Below, in pieces: positions 43,235 through 52,011 of a stretch of DNA of 64,000 nt. Position numbers and translations under genes: made by a program. The notes beneath the pieces were generated by a model. That model searched no databases and was not told where the DNA came from. It saw only the letters and a program-made list of their open reading frames with translations. This stretch comes from Streptomyces hilarionis (GTDB lineage: Bacteria > Actinomycetota > Actinomycetes > Streptomycetales > Streptomycetaceae). Position 1 is the first letter of the stretch; the number at the start of each line of letters is the position of its first letter. Location of the stretch: positions 62,001 to 126,000 of the forward strand of contig NZ_JAHHIT010000040.1 in assembly GCF_024539675.1 (NCBI RefSeq). The letters are read 5' to 3'.

Positions 43235-44362
43235 ATGCCAGACGCGCTCGATGCCACCCCCTACGACGCCCTGCTCCTGCTCTCGTTCGGCGGCCCGGAA
43301 GGCCCGGACGACGTGGTCCCGTTCCTGGAGAACGTGACCCGCGGGCGCGGCATCCCCAAGGAACGCCTCAAGGAGGTGGGGCAGCACTACTTCCTGTTCG
43401 GCGGGGTCAGCCCCATCAACGACCAGAACCGCGCCCTGCTGGACGCCCTGCGCAAGGACTTCGCCGACCACGGCCTGGACCTGCCGATCTACTGGGGCAA
43501 CCGCAACTGGGCCCCGTACCTCACGGACACCCTGCGCGAGATGGTCGCCGACGGCCGCCGTCGCGTCCTCGTCCTGGCCACCAGCGCCTACGCCTCGTAC
43601 TCCGGCTGCCGCCAGTACCGCGAGAACCTGGCCGACTCGCTGGCCGCGCTGGAGGCCGAGGGCCTCGAACCGCCCAGGGTCGACAAGCTGCGGCACTACT
43701 TCAACCACCCCGGCTTCCTGGAACCCATGATCGACGGCGTGCTGCGCTCACTCGCCGACCTCCCCGAGGACGTCCGCGACGGCGCGCACCTCGCCTTCTC
43801 GACCCACTCCATCCCGCTCTCGGCCGCGGACGCCTCCGGCCCCGTCGAGGACCACGGAGACGGCGGCGCGTACGTGAAGCAGCACTTGGAGACCGCGCGG
43901 ATGGTCGCCGAAGCCGTCCGCGAGCGCACCGGCGTGGACCACCCCTGGCAGCTCGTCTACCAGTCCCGCTCCGGCGCCCCGCACATCCCCTGGCTGGAGC
44001 CGGACATCTGCGACCACCTGGAGGAGCGGCACGCGGCCGGCGTCCCGGCGGTCGTCGTCGCCCCCATCGGCTTCGTCTCCGACCACATGGAGGTCCTCTA
44101 CGACCTCGACACGGAGGCCGAGGCCAAGGCGGGCGAGCTGGGCCTGCCGATGCGCCGGTCGGCCACCGTCGGCGCCGACCCCCGCTTCGCCGCCGCGATC
44201 CGCGAGCTCGTCCTGGAGCGCGCCGCGGTGGAGAGCGGCGCGCAGGTCACCCCGTGCGCCCTCGGAGCGCTCGGCCCGAGCCACCACCTGTGCCCGGTCG
44301 GCTGCTGCCCCGCCCGTGCCCCCAAGCCCGCCGCCGCGGGCGCCGACAGCCCCTACGCGTGA
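43235..44362 (+). CDS. hemH: Ferrochelatase (coproporphyrin type)
   Basis: A 375-residue ferrochelatase. His191 in STHSIP and Glu286 in HMEVLYD are the metal-insertion residues. Cys125 plus the C-terminal Cys341, Cys353 and Cys357/358 ([11 protein letters not shown]) match the 2Fe-2S cluster cysteines of actinobacterial enzymes. In actinobacteria this enzyme inserts iron into coproporphyrin III (CpfC), before the final decarboxylation. CAGGAT six nt before ATG 43235 suggests a leaderless mRNA. The inositol-phosphatase-like gene follows almost without a gap. Confidence 0.95.
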   Translation: MPDALDATPYDALLLLSFGGPEGPDDVVPFLENVTRGRGIPKERLKEVGQHYFLFGGVSPINDQNRALLDALRKDFADHGLDLPIYWGNRNWAPYLTDTLREMVADGRRRVLVLATSAYASYSGCRQYRENLADSLAALEAEGLEPPRVDKLRHYFNHPGFLEPMIDGVLRSLADLPEDVRDGAHLAFSTHSIPLSAADASGPVEDHGDGGAYVKQHLETARMVAEAVRERTGVDHPWQLVYQSRSGAPHIPWLEPDICDHLEERHAAGVPAVVVAPIGFVSDHMEVLYDLDTEAEAKAGELGLPMRRSATVGADPRFAAAIRELVLERAAVESGAQVTPCALGALGPSHHLCPVGCCPARAPKPAAAGADSPYA

Positions 44363-44370
44363 GGAACGGC

Positions 44371-45186
44371 GTGACCGACCCCCTGCACACAGAACTGCTC
44401 GCGCTCGCCCGGGAGGCCGCCCGCCGCGCCGGCGAGCTCCTGCGCGACGGCCGTCCGGCCGACCTCGCGGTCGCCGCCACCAAGTCCAGCCCCATCGACG
44501 TCGTCACCGAGATGGACATCGCGGCCGAGAAGCTGATCACGGGGTTCCTCTCCGAGCGCCGTCCCGACGACGGCTTCCTCGGCGAGGAGGGCGCCTCCAG
44601 CCAGGGCAGCAGCGGCGTCCGCTGGGTGATCGACCCCCTCGACGGCACGGTCAACTACCTCTACGGGCTGCCCACGTGGGCCGTCTCCATCGCGGCCGAG
44701 CAGGACGGCGAGACGGTGGTCGGCGTGGTCGAGATCCCGATGCGCGGCGAGACGTTCCACGCCGTGCGCGGCGGTGGCGCCCGGGGAACCGGCGCCTGGG
44801 CGGGGGAGCGCGTCCTGGCCTGCCGCCCGACGGCCCCCCTCGCCCAGGCCCTGGTCTCGACCGGCTTCAACTACGTCACCGAGGTCCGCACCCACCAGGC
44901 CGACGTCGCCCAGCGGCTGATCCCGCTCCTGAGGGACATCCGGCGCAGCGGTTCGGCCGCCGTCGACCTGTGCGACGTGGCCGTGGGCCGGCTCGACGGC
45001 TACTACGAGCGCGGCCTGCACGCCTGGGACCTCGCCGCGGGCGACCTGATCGCCCGGGAAGCGGGCGCCCTGACCGGTGGACGGCCCGCAGAGCGCCCCG
45101 GACGCGATCTCGCGATCGCCGCCACCCCGGGTGTCTTCGAGCCGCTCCAGCGCCTTCTGGAGGACTTCGGCGCCTGGCACGACTGA
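44371..45186 (+). CDS. Inositol monophosphatase family protein
   Basis: A 271-residue magnesium-dependent sugar phosphatase fold. GEEG and WVIDPLDGTVNY form the metal site, with the final AWDLAAGDLIAREAG motif. The family includes inositol-1-phosphatase, histidinol-phosphatase and PAP phosphatase; the sequence does not settle which. GTG 44371 follows GAGG at 44360. A GTG at 44359 overlapping the ferrochelatase stop (GTGA) would add four residues. It is co-transcribed with the ferrochelatase gene. Confidence 0.9.
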   Translation: MTDPLHTELLALAREAARRAGELLRDGRPADLAVAATKSSPIDVVTEMDIAAEKLITGFLSERRPDDGFLGEEGASSQGSSGVRWVIDPLDGTVNYLYGLPTWAVSIAAEQDGETVVGVVEIPMRGETFHAVRGGGARGTGAWAGERVLACRPTAPLAQALVSTGFNYVTEVRTHQADVAQRLIPLLRDIRRSGSAAVDLCDVAVGRLDGYYERGLHAWDLAAGDLIAREAGALTGGRPAERPGRDLAIAATPGVFEPLQRLLEDFGAWHD

Positions 45187-45220
45187 GCCGGTCCGTCCGC
45201 TCGTCGCGCGGACACGCGAA

Positions 45221-45251
45221 GGGGCCCCGGCGCTGGATTCGCCGGGGCCCC
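45221..45251. terminator. Terminator after the inositol-phosphatase-like gene
   Basis: A perfect 12-bp stem (45221-45232 with 45240-45251) with a 7-nt loop. It serves the plus-strand operon and the converging 59-aa gene. Confidence 0.8.
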
Positions 45252-45264
45252 TCCGCGTACGCGC

Positions 45265-45444
45265 CTACCGCTGGGCGCTCGTCGCGCCCACCTCCACACC
45301 GTGCTCGGCGGCGAGGCGACGCAGGTCGTCGAGCTCGGCCTGCTCCACCTCGACGAGGAAGTCGTCGCCCTCGTCGCGAGCCCGCGTCAGGTCGGTCTCG
45401 GTCGCCCTTATGCGCTGCAGAAGTCCTGCGGTGAATGCGTCCAT
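45265..45444 (-). CDS. Small conserved acidic helical protein (59 aa)
   Basis: A 59-residue protein, all alpha-helical in appearance, with a heptad-like pattern (RIRATETDLTRARDEGDDFL, then QAELDDLRRLAAEHG). ATG 45444 is preceded on its strand by GAGGGGG. Codon third positions are almost all G or C, as in real Streptomyces genes. I do not recognise a family beyond conserved small actinobacterial protein. It is divergent from cutR, with 414 bp between. Confidence 0.75.
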   Translation of the reverse strand: MDAFTAGLLQRIRATETDLTRARDEGDDFLVEVEQAELDDLRRLAAEHGVEVGATSAQR

Positions 45445-45858
45445 GCTGCGCCCCCTCGTCCTGGGTCGTGGGTCGTTGGCACGGGGGTGTGCCGGGTTGG
45501 GAAGGGGCGATCACGTCTCTCACAGGTGCCCAGCGCTGCCCTGCCGGGCGGCGACGGTGCCGGACACCCACGCCCGCTCTGCGGCAAGCGGACCGCGGAG
45601 TGCCACATGGTGCGGCGGCACATGCAGAGCGTGATCGCGGGGTGTAAAGCCGTCCTCCCCCTGCTCCTCTCCACGGAAACCTCAACCCGTCGAGAAAATC
45701 TCGCATTCCCGCGCCTCACACCCGGCCTTCATCCGCCTCCCACCCGTCTTACCGCCGACTTATGGCCGAAAAGGGCAGGATGGACGCAACACTCACCGAG
45801 ACCCCCGCCCGCGTGCGTCGGACGACGCTGCGCGGGTGGACACAGGAAGGACTGCGAC
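45445..45858. promoter_or_regulatory. Divergent region between the 59-aa gene and cutR
   Basis: A 414-bp region without a gene. It is AT-richer at 45655-45775. CAGGAT at 45776-45781 could be a cutR -10, but I see no matching -35. No clear inverted repeat was found. Confidence 0.3.
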
Positions 45859-46512
45859 GTGCGCGTACTCGTCGTCGAGGACGAGCAGCTGCTCGCCGAT
45901 GCGGTGGCCACCGGACTGCGCCGGGAGGCCATGGCCGTCGACGTCGTGTACGACGGTGCGGCCGCACTGGAGCGCATCGGCGTCAACGACTACGACGTGG
46001 TCGTCCTCGACCGCGACCTCCCCCTGGTGCACGGCGACGACGTCTGCCGCAAGATCGTCGAGCTCGGCATGCCCACGCGCGTGCTGATGCTGACGGCCTC
46101 GGGCGACGTGAGCGACCGGGTCGAGGGCCTGGAGATCGGCGCCGACGACTACCTCCCGAAGCCCTTCGCCTTCAGCGAGCTCATCGCGCGCGTGCGGGCG
46201 CTCGGCCGGCGCACCAGCGTGCCGCTGCCGCCCGTCCTGGAGCGGGCCGGCATCAAGCTCGACCCCAACCGCCGCGAGGTCTTCCGCGACGGCAAGGAGG
46301 TGCAGCTCGCGCCCAAAGAGTTCGCCGTCCTGGAGGTGCTGATGCGCAGCGAGGGCGCGGTGGTCTCCGCGGAGCAGCTCCTGGAGAAGGCCTGGGACGA
46401 GAACACCGACCCGTTCACCAACGTCGTGCGCGTGACCGTCATGACGCTGCGCCGCAAGCTGGGCGAACCGCCGGTGATCGTCACCGTCCCCGGTTCCGGC
46501 TACCGGATCTGA
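45859..46512 (+). CDS. cutR: Response regulator CutR (OmpR family)
   Basis: A 217-residue OmpR/PhoB-type regulator. The receiver domain has Glu/Asp in VVEDEQ, phosphoacceptor Asp51 in VVLDRDLPL and Lys in YLPKPFAF. The winged-helix domain (about 125-217) includes LAPKEFAVLEVLMRSEGAVVS. GGAAGGA at 45845-45851 supports GTG 45859. CutRS was first described in S. lividans and coelicolor and later linked to extracellular protein folding stress. The cutS gene follows after 5 bp. Confidence 0.95.
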   Translation: MRVLVVEDEQLLADAVATGLRREAMAVDVVYDGAAALERIGVNDYDVVVLDRDLPLVHGDDVCRKIVELGMPTRVLMLTASGDVSDRVEGLEIGADDYLPKPFAFSELIARVRALGRRTSVPLPPVLERAGIKLDPNRREVFRDGKEVQLAPKEFAVLEVLMRSEGAVVSAEQLLEKAWDENTDPFTNVVRVTVMTLRRKLGEPPVIVTVPGSGYRI

Positions 46513-46517
46513 CCGCC

Positions 46518-47759
46518 GTGGCATCGACGCCCGCGCCGCCCCAGGCGCCTCCGAAGCCCACCTGGGACCCCAGAACCCCCCAGCTGCCCTTCCCCTGGCT
46601 CCGCCCGACCATCCGCATACGGCTCACCCTGCTGTACGGCGGCATGTTCCTGATCGCCGGCATCATGCTGCTGTCGATCATCTACCTGCTGGCGGCGCAG
46701 GCGCTCCACGAGGGCGGCGGGGGCCAGGCCCTCCAGATCCGCGGGCTGGACCTCAAGGTCGCCAGCGTGAGCTGTCCCGCGGTGAACTCCGCGCCCACCG
46801 ACGAGATCAACTCGGTGCTCAAACAGTGCGACGCCACCCAGCGTCAGCAGGCGCTGGACGATCTCCTCAGCCGCTCTCTGCTGGCCCTGCTGGGCCTCGC
46901 CGTGATCGCTTTCGCGTTCGGCTACGCCATGGCCGGCCGCGTGCTGTCCCCGCTGGGCCGGATCACCCGTACCGCGCGCGCGGTGGCGGGCTCGGACCTG
47001 TCGCGCCGGATCGAGCTGGACGGCCCGGACGACGAGCTCAAGGAGCTCGCGGACACCTTCGACGACATGCTGGAGCGCCTCCAGCGGGCGTTCACCGCCC
47101 AGCAGCGCTTCGTGGGCAACGCCTCGCACGAGCTGAGGACGCCGCTGGCCATCAACCGCACCCTGCTCGAAGTGCACCTCTCCGACCCGGGGGCGCCGGT
47201 GGAGCTGCAGCAGCTGGGCAAGACGCTGCTGGCCACCAACGAACGCAGCGAGCAGCTCGTCGAGGGCCTGCTGCTGCTCGCCCGCAGCGACAACCAGATC
47301 GTCGAGCGCAAGCCGGTGGATCTGGCGGAGGTCGCCGAGCAGGCCGTCGACCAGGTGCACGCGGAGGCCGCGGCCAAGGGCGTGGTGATCCGCGGGGAGC
47401 AGAAATCCGCGGTCGTTCAGGGCAACGGGGTCCTTTTGGAGAGGATCGCGCTGAATCTCGTGCAGAATGCCGTGCGGTACAACGTGCCCGAGGGCGGCTG
47501 GGTCGAGGTGACCACCGACGTCCGGCACGGCCAGGCGGTCCTGGTCGTGTCGAACACCGGCCCCGTCGTTCCGGCGTACGAGGTGGACAATCTGTTCGAA
47601 CCGTTCCGTCGGCTCCGTACCGAGCGGACGGGCAGCGACAAGGGGGTCGGGCTCGGTCTGTCCATCGTGCGGTCCGTGGCCCGGGCGCACGGCGGTCATA
47701 TCGTGGCCGAGCCCCGCGAGGGGGGTGGGCTCGTGATGCGGGTCACGTTCCCCGTCTGA
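46518..47759 (+). CDS. cutS: Sensor histidine kinase CutS
   Basis: A 413-residue kinase with an N-terminal Pro-rich cytoplasmic tail, transmembrane helix 1 (about 40-62) and a short extracellular loop (63-118) containing two Cys residues about 24 apart (SVSCPAV and LKQCDAT). Helix 2, HAMP, HisKA (GNASHELRTPLA) and HATPase_c (NLVQNAVRYN; GLGLSIVRSVARAHGG) follow. The two extracellular Cys fit the proposal that CutS senses the disulfide redox state outside the membrane. GTG 46518 has only a weak ribosome-binding site, consistent with coupling to cutR. Confidence 0.95.
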   Translation: MASTPAPPQAPPKPTWDPRTPQLPFPWLRPTIRIRLTLLYGGMFLIAGIMLLSIIYLLAAQALHEGGGGQALQIRGLDLKVASVSCPAVNSAPTDEINSVLKQCDATQRQQALDDLLSRSLLALLGLAVIAFAFGYAMAGRVLSPLGRITRTARAVAGSDLSRRIELDGPDDELKELADTFDDMLERLQRAFTAQQRFVGNASHELRTPLAINRTLLEVHLSDPGAPVELQQLGKTLLATNERSEQLVEGLLLLARSDNQIVERKPVDLAEVAEQAVDQVHAEAAAKGVVIRGEQKSAVVQGNGVLLERIALNLVQNAVRYNVPEGGWVEVTTDVRHGQAVLVVSNTGPVVPAYEVDNLFEPFRRLRTERTGSDKGVGLGLSIVRSVARAHGGHIVAEPREGGGLVMRVTFPV

Positions 47760-47832
47760 GATCATGTCGCGACACACGCGGGGATGTTCGCTTTGCGCGG
47801 AATTCTCTGGGCAGAGGACCGGCCTCTCCGTG

Positions 47833-47846
47833 TGTGATCGATCACA
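47833..47846. promoter_or_regulatory. Perfect 14-bp palindrome TGTGATCGATCACA
   Basis: A perfect palindrome 74 nt after cutS and about 310 nt before the DUF4193 gene. Its GTG-N6-CAC core resembles CRP-family operators, including the reported Streptomyces Crp motif in part. It could also bind another dimeric regulator. Confidence 0.45.
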
Positions 47847-47955
47847 GGGGCGAATTTCCGGCCATCTACTCTCCGTGATCATGAGGCCTGCGCAAAGCCC
47901 GGAAAATCCGGGTTTTCGGGGGTCCTGATCACGGGAAGTACACGGTGAGACGCCT

Positions 47956-47987
47956 TTGAAGTGCGGCAATCGGACCGTGTACGGTCC
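47956..47987 (+). promoter_or_regulatory. Putative promoter with overlapping operator upstream of the DUF4193 gene
   Basis: TTGAAG (47956-47961), N18, TACGGT (47980-47985). The near-palindrome GGACCG-TGTA-CGGTCC (47972-47987) covers the -10. The start codon is about 170 nt downstream, so the transcript would have a long leader. Confidence 0.5.
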
Positions 47988-48153
47988 CGATCGCCATCCA
48001 AGCCGATCACTCGTGAGGAGTTCGGTTGGGTGTCGATTGAGTAACAGACCTTGATGTGAGGCAAAATCTCCGCCTCGAGGCGGGCACAAGTCCGGCCTCT
48101 CACGCGTTACGTGCGCTGGAGACACCGCAGACACCCAGAGGGGGAGAGGCGAA

Positions 48154-48450
48154 ATGGCTACCGATTACGACACCCCACGCAAGACCGATGACGACGTCGA
48201 CTCAGACAGCCTTGAAGAGCTGAAGGCCAGGCGGAACGACAAGTCCGCCTCGGCGGTCGACGTCGACGAATTCGAGGCCGCCGAAGGCCTCGAGCTGCCC
48301 GGCGCCGACCTCTCGAACGAGGAGCTGGCCGTCCGGGTGCTGCCCAAGCAGCAGGACGAGTTCACGTGCATGAGCTGCTTCCTGGTGCACCACCGCAGCC
48401 AGCTGGCCCGGGAGAAGAACGGCCAGCCGATCTGCCGCGACTGCGACTGA
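48154..48450 (+). CDS. DUF4193 family protein
   Basis: A 98-residue acidic protein with a zinc-ribbon-like C-terminus: CMSCFLVHH and a final CRDCD give two CxxC pairs. The N-terminal half is rich in Asp and Glu. DUF4193 is found almost only in actinobacteria, usually next to dut or the RelA/DUF3710 region as here, and its role is unknown. GGGGGAGAGG just upstream supports ATG 48154. Confidence 0.93.
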   Translation: MATDYDTPRKTDDDVDSDSLEELKARRNDKSASAVDVDEFEAAEGLELPGADLSNEELAVRVLPKQQDEFTCMSCFLVHHRSQLAREKNGQPICRDCD

Positions 48451-48463
48451 GGCGGGGTCGGCC

Positions 48464-49411
48464 GTGACTGGCTCGACCCCTCCTCGGAAGCGCCGCTTCC
48501 CCCTGCGGGGAACGGACAAAGGGCCGTCCGACGGCTCTCACGGCGTGCGTGACGACGAGCGAGGCTCATCCGGCCCGGGATCAGTCCCGGTGGGATCTGC
48601 CTCGCTCGAACCCGCGGAAGGCCGGAGTGACCTCCCGGCGCCCGCGCGGAACGCCGCCCCCGTCGCAAGGCGGCGGGCGGCGGCCATCCGGGACAAGGCC
48701 GCCGGCCTGGCCCGGGAAGGCGCCCGACAGGGCGGCAAACGGGCCAGGGCGGGCCTCGGGCACCTGGCCGACCGGATCATCGACATCGCCCCCCGCGTCC
48801 CCGTACGGGACCTTCAGACGCTTCGGCGGCAGTTCCCGGGACTGGGGCCGGAGGAGATCGCCGACAAACTCGTGACCGGCGCGGCGAACGCCACGTCCAC
48901 CGTCGGCGCGGGCATCGGCGCGGCCGCGATGCTGCCCGTCCCGCCCGCCATGCCGACCGAACTGGCCGCCGAGATCACCGGCGTCGCGGCCATCGAACTC
49001 AAGCTGATCGCCGAACTGCACGAGGTCTACGGCGTGCGCCCCGCGGGCAACCTCAAAGACCGCAGCACCGCGTACCTGCGCTCCTGGTCGGGCGAACGCG
49101 GCATCGACGTGATGAAGCCGTCCTCGATCAACTCGGCCCTCGGCGGCCAGATGAAGCGCGAACTGCGCCAGCAGATCATGAAGCGGATGCTCCGCGACCT
49201 GCCGAACCTGATGCCGTTCATGGTGGGCGCCGTCGTCGGCGCGGTCATGAACCGGCGCGACACCCGAAGAGTCGCCGCGAAGGTGCGCGCCGACCTGCGC
49301 AAGATGCAGATCCCCTGGGACGAGCTGAGGGAGCTGCCGGCGCTGGAGAAGCCGGCCGACCCGCTGATCATGGGGGAGATCCCCGGAAGCCCGGAAGAGC
49401 CGGGCCGCTGA
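48464..49411 (+). CDS. EcsC-like protein with glycine-rich membrane-affine helix
   Basis: A 315-residue protein. Residues 1-95 are basic and low complexity. From about 110 onward it has a conserved hydrophobic, small-residue helix (VGAGIGAAAMLPVPPAMP), an AAEITGVAAIELKLIAELHEVYG segment (with acidic breaks) and a second hydrophobic stretch, MPFMVGAVVGAVMN. This pattern resembles the EcsC superfamily, but I cannot confirm that. It begins with GTG 13 nt after the DUF4193 stop, so the two probably share a transcript. Confidence 0.65.
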   Translation: MTGSTPPRKRRFPLRGTDKGPSDGSHGVRDDERGSSGPGSVPVGSASLEPAEGRSDLPAPARNAAPVARRRAAAIRDKAAGLAREGARQGGKRARAGLGHLADRIIDIAPRVPVRDLQTLRRQFPGLGPEEIADKLVTGAANATSTVGAGIGAAAMLPVPPAMPTELAAEITGVAAIELKLIAELHEVYGVRPAGNLKDRSTAYLRSWSGERGIDVMKPSSINSALGGQMKRELRQQIMKRMLRDLPNLMPFMVGAVVGAVMNRRDTRRVAAKVRADLRKMQIPWDELRELPALEKPADPLIMGEIPGSPEEPGR

Positions 49412-49465
49412 CCTGCGCGTGCGCCCGGTCCGCCCAAGGCGGGCCAGGGCCTCCCGTGACGCTGC

Positions 49466-49930
49466 CTACGCCGTCGCTTCCCGCGCCGCCGCGATGGCCT
49501 GCGCCAGGCGCTCCGGCTCCCGCGTCGACAGATACAGGTAGGGAGTGGGGTCGTCCGGATCGGTGACCTCCACCTTCAGGGCCGTGGGGATGTACGAGCG
49601 CAGCAGCAGGAAGGCGCGGGTGTCGGCCTTGTGGGTGCGCCAGGCGCGCGCCTCTTCGGCGTCCAGGATCTCCGTCGCCCCCAGAGCGGCGACCGGGATC
49701 CTGGCCTCGCCCGCGATCAGGGAGTCGCCCACCACCCGGATGCGCAGCGAACCGTAGGAGCTGGCCACCACGGCCGCCACGGCGGTGCCGCCGACCAGGC
49801 CGCCGAGCAACGGCAGAGTGCCGAAGGGCAACAGGATCAGGGCCATGGAGACGCCCACGAGGAACGAGACGAACCACCACGAGCGGGGGGCGGTGAGACG
49901 TTCTTCGTAAGGGGCCGCGGAGAGCTGCAT
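49466..49930 (-). CDS. DUF3093 family membrane protein
   Basis: A 154-residue protein with two transmembrane helices (about 19-38 and 40-58) followed by a beta-rich soluble domain (SLRIRVVGDSLIAGEARIPVAAL region; YLYLSTREPERLAQAI at the end). This matches DUF3093 of actinobacteria. It converges on the gene ending at 49411. The thioesterase gene starts 58 bp away on the other strand. The function is unknown. Confidence 0.85.
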   Translation of the reverse strand: MQLSAAPYEERLTAPRSWWFVSFLVGVSMALILLPFGTLPLLGGLVGGTAVAAVVASSYGSLRIRVVGDSLIAGEARIPVAALGATEILDAEEARAWRTHKADTRAFLLLRSYIPTALKVEVTDPDDPTPYLYLSTREPERLAQAIAAAREATA

Positions 49931-49988
49931 GGAGCCAAGCTTGGCACGGTGTCCGGATCCCGCGGACGCGCGGGTAAGGTCTGCGGCT

Positions 49989-50573
49989 GTGAGTGGTACT
50001 TCCCCAGCTCTTGAGCCCCCGGCCGACGCCGTGAAGCCCGTGCGTCACCCCGACGCCCCCGCGCCCGGCGAGCTCCTCGGCGCCCACTACGAACACTGTT
50101 TCGGATGCGGCGGCGGGCAGGCCCACGGGCTGCACCTGGAGACGCGCGCCGGCGAGGGGGTGAGCGTCACCGCCGAGTTCACCGTGCGGGCCGCCCACCA
50201 GGGTGCGCCCGGCCTCGCGCACGGCGGCGTGCTGGCCTCGGCGCTCGACGAGACGCTCGGCTCCCTGAACTGGCTGCTGCGCACGGTCGCGGTGACCGGA
50301 CGGCTGGAGACCGACTTCGTGCGGCCCGTCCCCGTCGGAGCCACCCTGTATCTGGAGGCCGAGGTGACGGCGGTCGCCCGGCGCAAGATCTACTCGCGTG
50401 GCACGGGCCGGATCGGCGGCCCCGACGGGCCCCTCGCCGTGCGTGCCGAGGCGCTCTTCGTGGAGGTCGCGGTCCAGCACTTCGTGCAGCACGGCCGCGA
50501 GGAGGAGATCCAGGCCGCCATGAGCGACCCGGACCAGATCAGGCGTGCCCGCGCCTTCGAGGTGAACCCGTGA
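49989..50573 (+). CDS. PaaI-type hotdog-fold thioesterase
   Basis: A 194-residue protein with a hotdog fold. CFGCGGGQAHGLHL and LAHGGVLASALDETLG are the active-site regions of PaaI/YbgC-like acyl-CoA thioesterases. The long acidic C-terminal tail is typical of Streptomyces versions. TAAGGT (49975-49980) lies 8 nt before GTG 49989 and fits a -10 of a leaderless mRNA. The stop overlaps the dut start by 4 nt (GTGA), giving a thioesterase-dut-DUF3710 operon. Confidence 0.85.
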   Translation: MSGTSPALEPPADAVKPVRHPDAPAPGELLGAHYEHCFGCGGGQAHGLHLETRAGEGVSVTAEFTVRAAHQGAPGLAHGGVLASALDETLGSLNWLLRTVAVTGRLETDFVRPVPVGATLYLEAEVTAVARRKIYSRGTGRIGGPDGPLAVRAEALFVEVAVQHFVQHGREEEIQAAMSDPDQIRRARAFEVNP

Positions 50574-51121
50574 GCCGTTCCCCGTTGAACGTCCTGATCC
50601 GGCGCGTCGACCCCGAGGTACCGCTTCCGGCGTACGAGCACCCCGGGGACGCGGGGGCCGATCTGCGCACCACCGAGAGCCGGGAACTGGCGCCGGGGGA
50701 GCGGGCCGTACTGCCCACGGGAGTGTCGATCGCCCTGCCCGAGGGGTACGCGGCCTTCGTGCATCCCCGGTCGGGGCTGGCCGCCCGATGCGGCGTCGCC
50801 CTCGTGAATGCCCCGGGGACGGTTGATGCCGGGTACCGTGGGGAGATCAAGGTGATCGTGGTGAATCTCGACCCGCGCGAGTCCGTGCGGTTCGAGCGCT
50901 TCGACCGGATTGCCCAACTGGTCGTCCAGCAGGTCGAGAGGGTCCGCTTCCAGGAGGTGGCGGAGCTTCCCGGATCGGCGCGCGCCGCAGGGGGCTTCGG
51001 GTCCACCGGCGGGCACGCCGCCGTGGGCGACGCAAGCGGTACAAGCGGTCAGGCCGCCGAGGGCGGCGCGACGGGTGGGAATCGATACGCTTCGGCCGTA
51101 TCCGACCGGGAAGGACAGTGA
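50570..51121 (+). CDS. dut: dUTP pyrophosphatase
   Basis: A 183-residue trimeric dUTPase. All five motifs are visible: AGADLR, PRSGLA, the catalytic GTVDAGYRGEI, RFDRIAQLV and the C-terminal RAAGGFGSTGG arm. About 35 extra residues (Gly/Ala/Ser-rich) follow the motif-5 arm. It hydrolyses dUTP to dUMP, keeping uracil out of DNA. GTG 50570 overlaps the thioesterase stop. Confidence 0.96.
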   Translation: MSRSPLNVLIRRVDPEVPLPAYEHPGDAGADLRTTESRELAPGERAVLPTGVSIALPEGYAAFVHPRSGLAARCGVALVNAPGTVDAGYRGEIKVIVVNLDPRESVRFERFDRIAQLVVQQVERVRFQEVAELPGSARAAGGFGSTGGHAAVGDASGTSGQAAEGGATGGNRYASAVSDREGQ

Positions 51122-51122
51122 C

Positions 51123-51887
51123 GTGTTCGGACGTCGCAACAAGAAGGGCGCCGCCGAGGACGCGGCCGGCGAGGCCGAGCAGGTCGTCGACAGTGTCGAC
51201 ACTGAGGCGGACGACGTAGAGGGCGAGCGCGAGCGCGTCCGGCTCGAGCCGGAGCCGCGGCCCGACGGGCCCTGGGACGACTCGGAGGTGCGCGACCCCG
51301 CAGAGGGCCGCGTGGACCTCGGCGGGCTCTTCGTGCCCGGGGTCGACGGCATGGAGCTGCGGGTCGAGGTCGCCGGCGACGCGATCGTCGCCGCGACCGT
51401 CGTGCTGCGCGACAGCGCCATCCAGCTCCAGGCCTTCGCCGCTCCCAAGCGCGAGGGCATCTGGGGCGAGGTGCGCGAGGAGATCGGCTCCGGCATCACC
51501 CAGCAGGGTGGCATCGTCGACGAGGTCGAAGGCCCGCTGGGCTGGGAGCTGCGGGCCCAGGTGCCGGTGCAGCTGCCGGACGGCACGAGTGGCTTCCACG
51601 TCGTGCGGTTCGTCGGCGTGGACGGCCCCCGCTGGTTCCTGCGCGGGGTGATCTCGGGCCAGGGCGCGGTGCAGCCGCAGGCGGCGGGTCTGCTGGAGCA
51701 GATCTTCCGCGACACGGTCGTGGTCCGCGGCGAGGGCCCGATGGCGCCTCGCGACCCGATCGTCCTCAAGCTGCCGAACGACGCGCAGATGGTGCCCGAG
51801 GGCATCCAGCAGCAGGACGAGAGCTCCCGCTTCTCCGGGGGCATGGGCCAGTTGCAGCGCGGACCGGAGATCACCGAGGTCCGCTGA
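51123..51887 (+). CDS. DUF3710 family protein
   Basis: A 254-residue soluble protein. An acidic, Glu-rich N-terminus (about 8-70) is followed by a beta-rich DUF3710 core (GMELRVEVAGDAIVAATVV start; RFVGVDGPRWFLRG mid). It starts one base after the dut stop, so it is in the same operon, an arrangement conserved through actinobacteria. The ribosome-binding site GGAAGGA is at 51110-51116. The function is unknown. Confidence 0.9.
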   Translation: MFGRRNKKGAAEDAAGEAEQVVDSVDTEADDVEGERERVRLEPEPRPDGPWDDSEVRDPAEGRVDLGGLFVPGVDGMELRVEVAGDAIVAATVVLRDSAIQLQAFAAPKREGIWGEVREEIGSGITQQGGIVDEVEGPLGWELRAQVPVQLPDGTSGFHVVRFVGVDGPRWFLRGVISGQGAVQPQAAGLLEQIFRDTVVVRGEGPMAPRDPIVLKLPNDAQMVPEGIQQQDESSRFSGGMGQLQRGPEITEVR

Positions 51888-51937
51888 CCCGCTGAGAGGC
51901 GCCGACCGCCCGGCGCGGCGGCGCACCGCACGGCCAC

Positions 51938-51968
51938 AGGGCCGCACCCCTCACCGGGGTGCGGCCCT
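51938..51968 (+). terminator. Terminator after the dut operon
   Basis: A perfect 13-bp stem (51938-51950 with 51956-51968) with a 5-nt loop. Confidence 0.85.
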
Positions 51969-52011
51969 TCGGCGTGCCCGGCCGGCTGCGGCGGGGCACG
52001 TGCGGGAAGGC

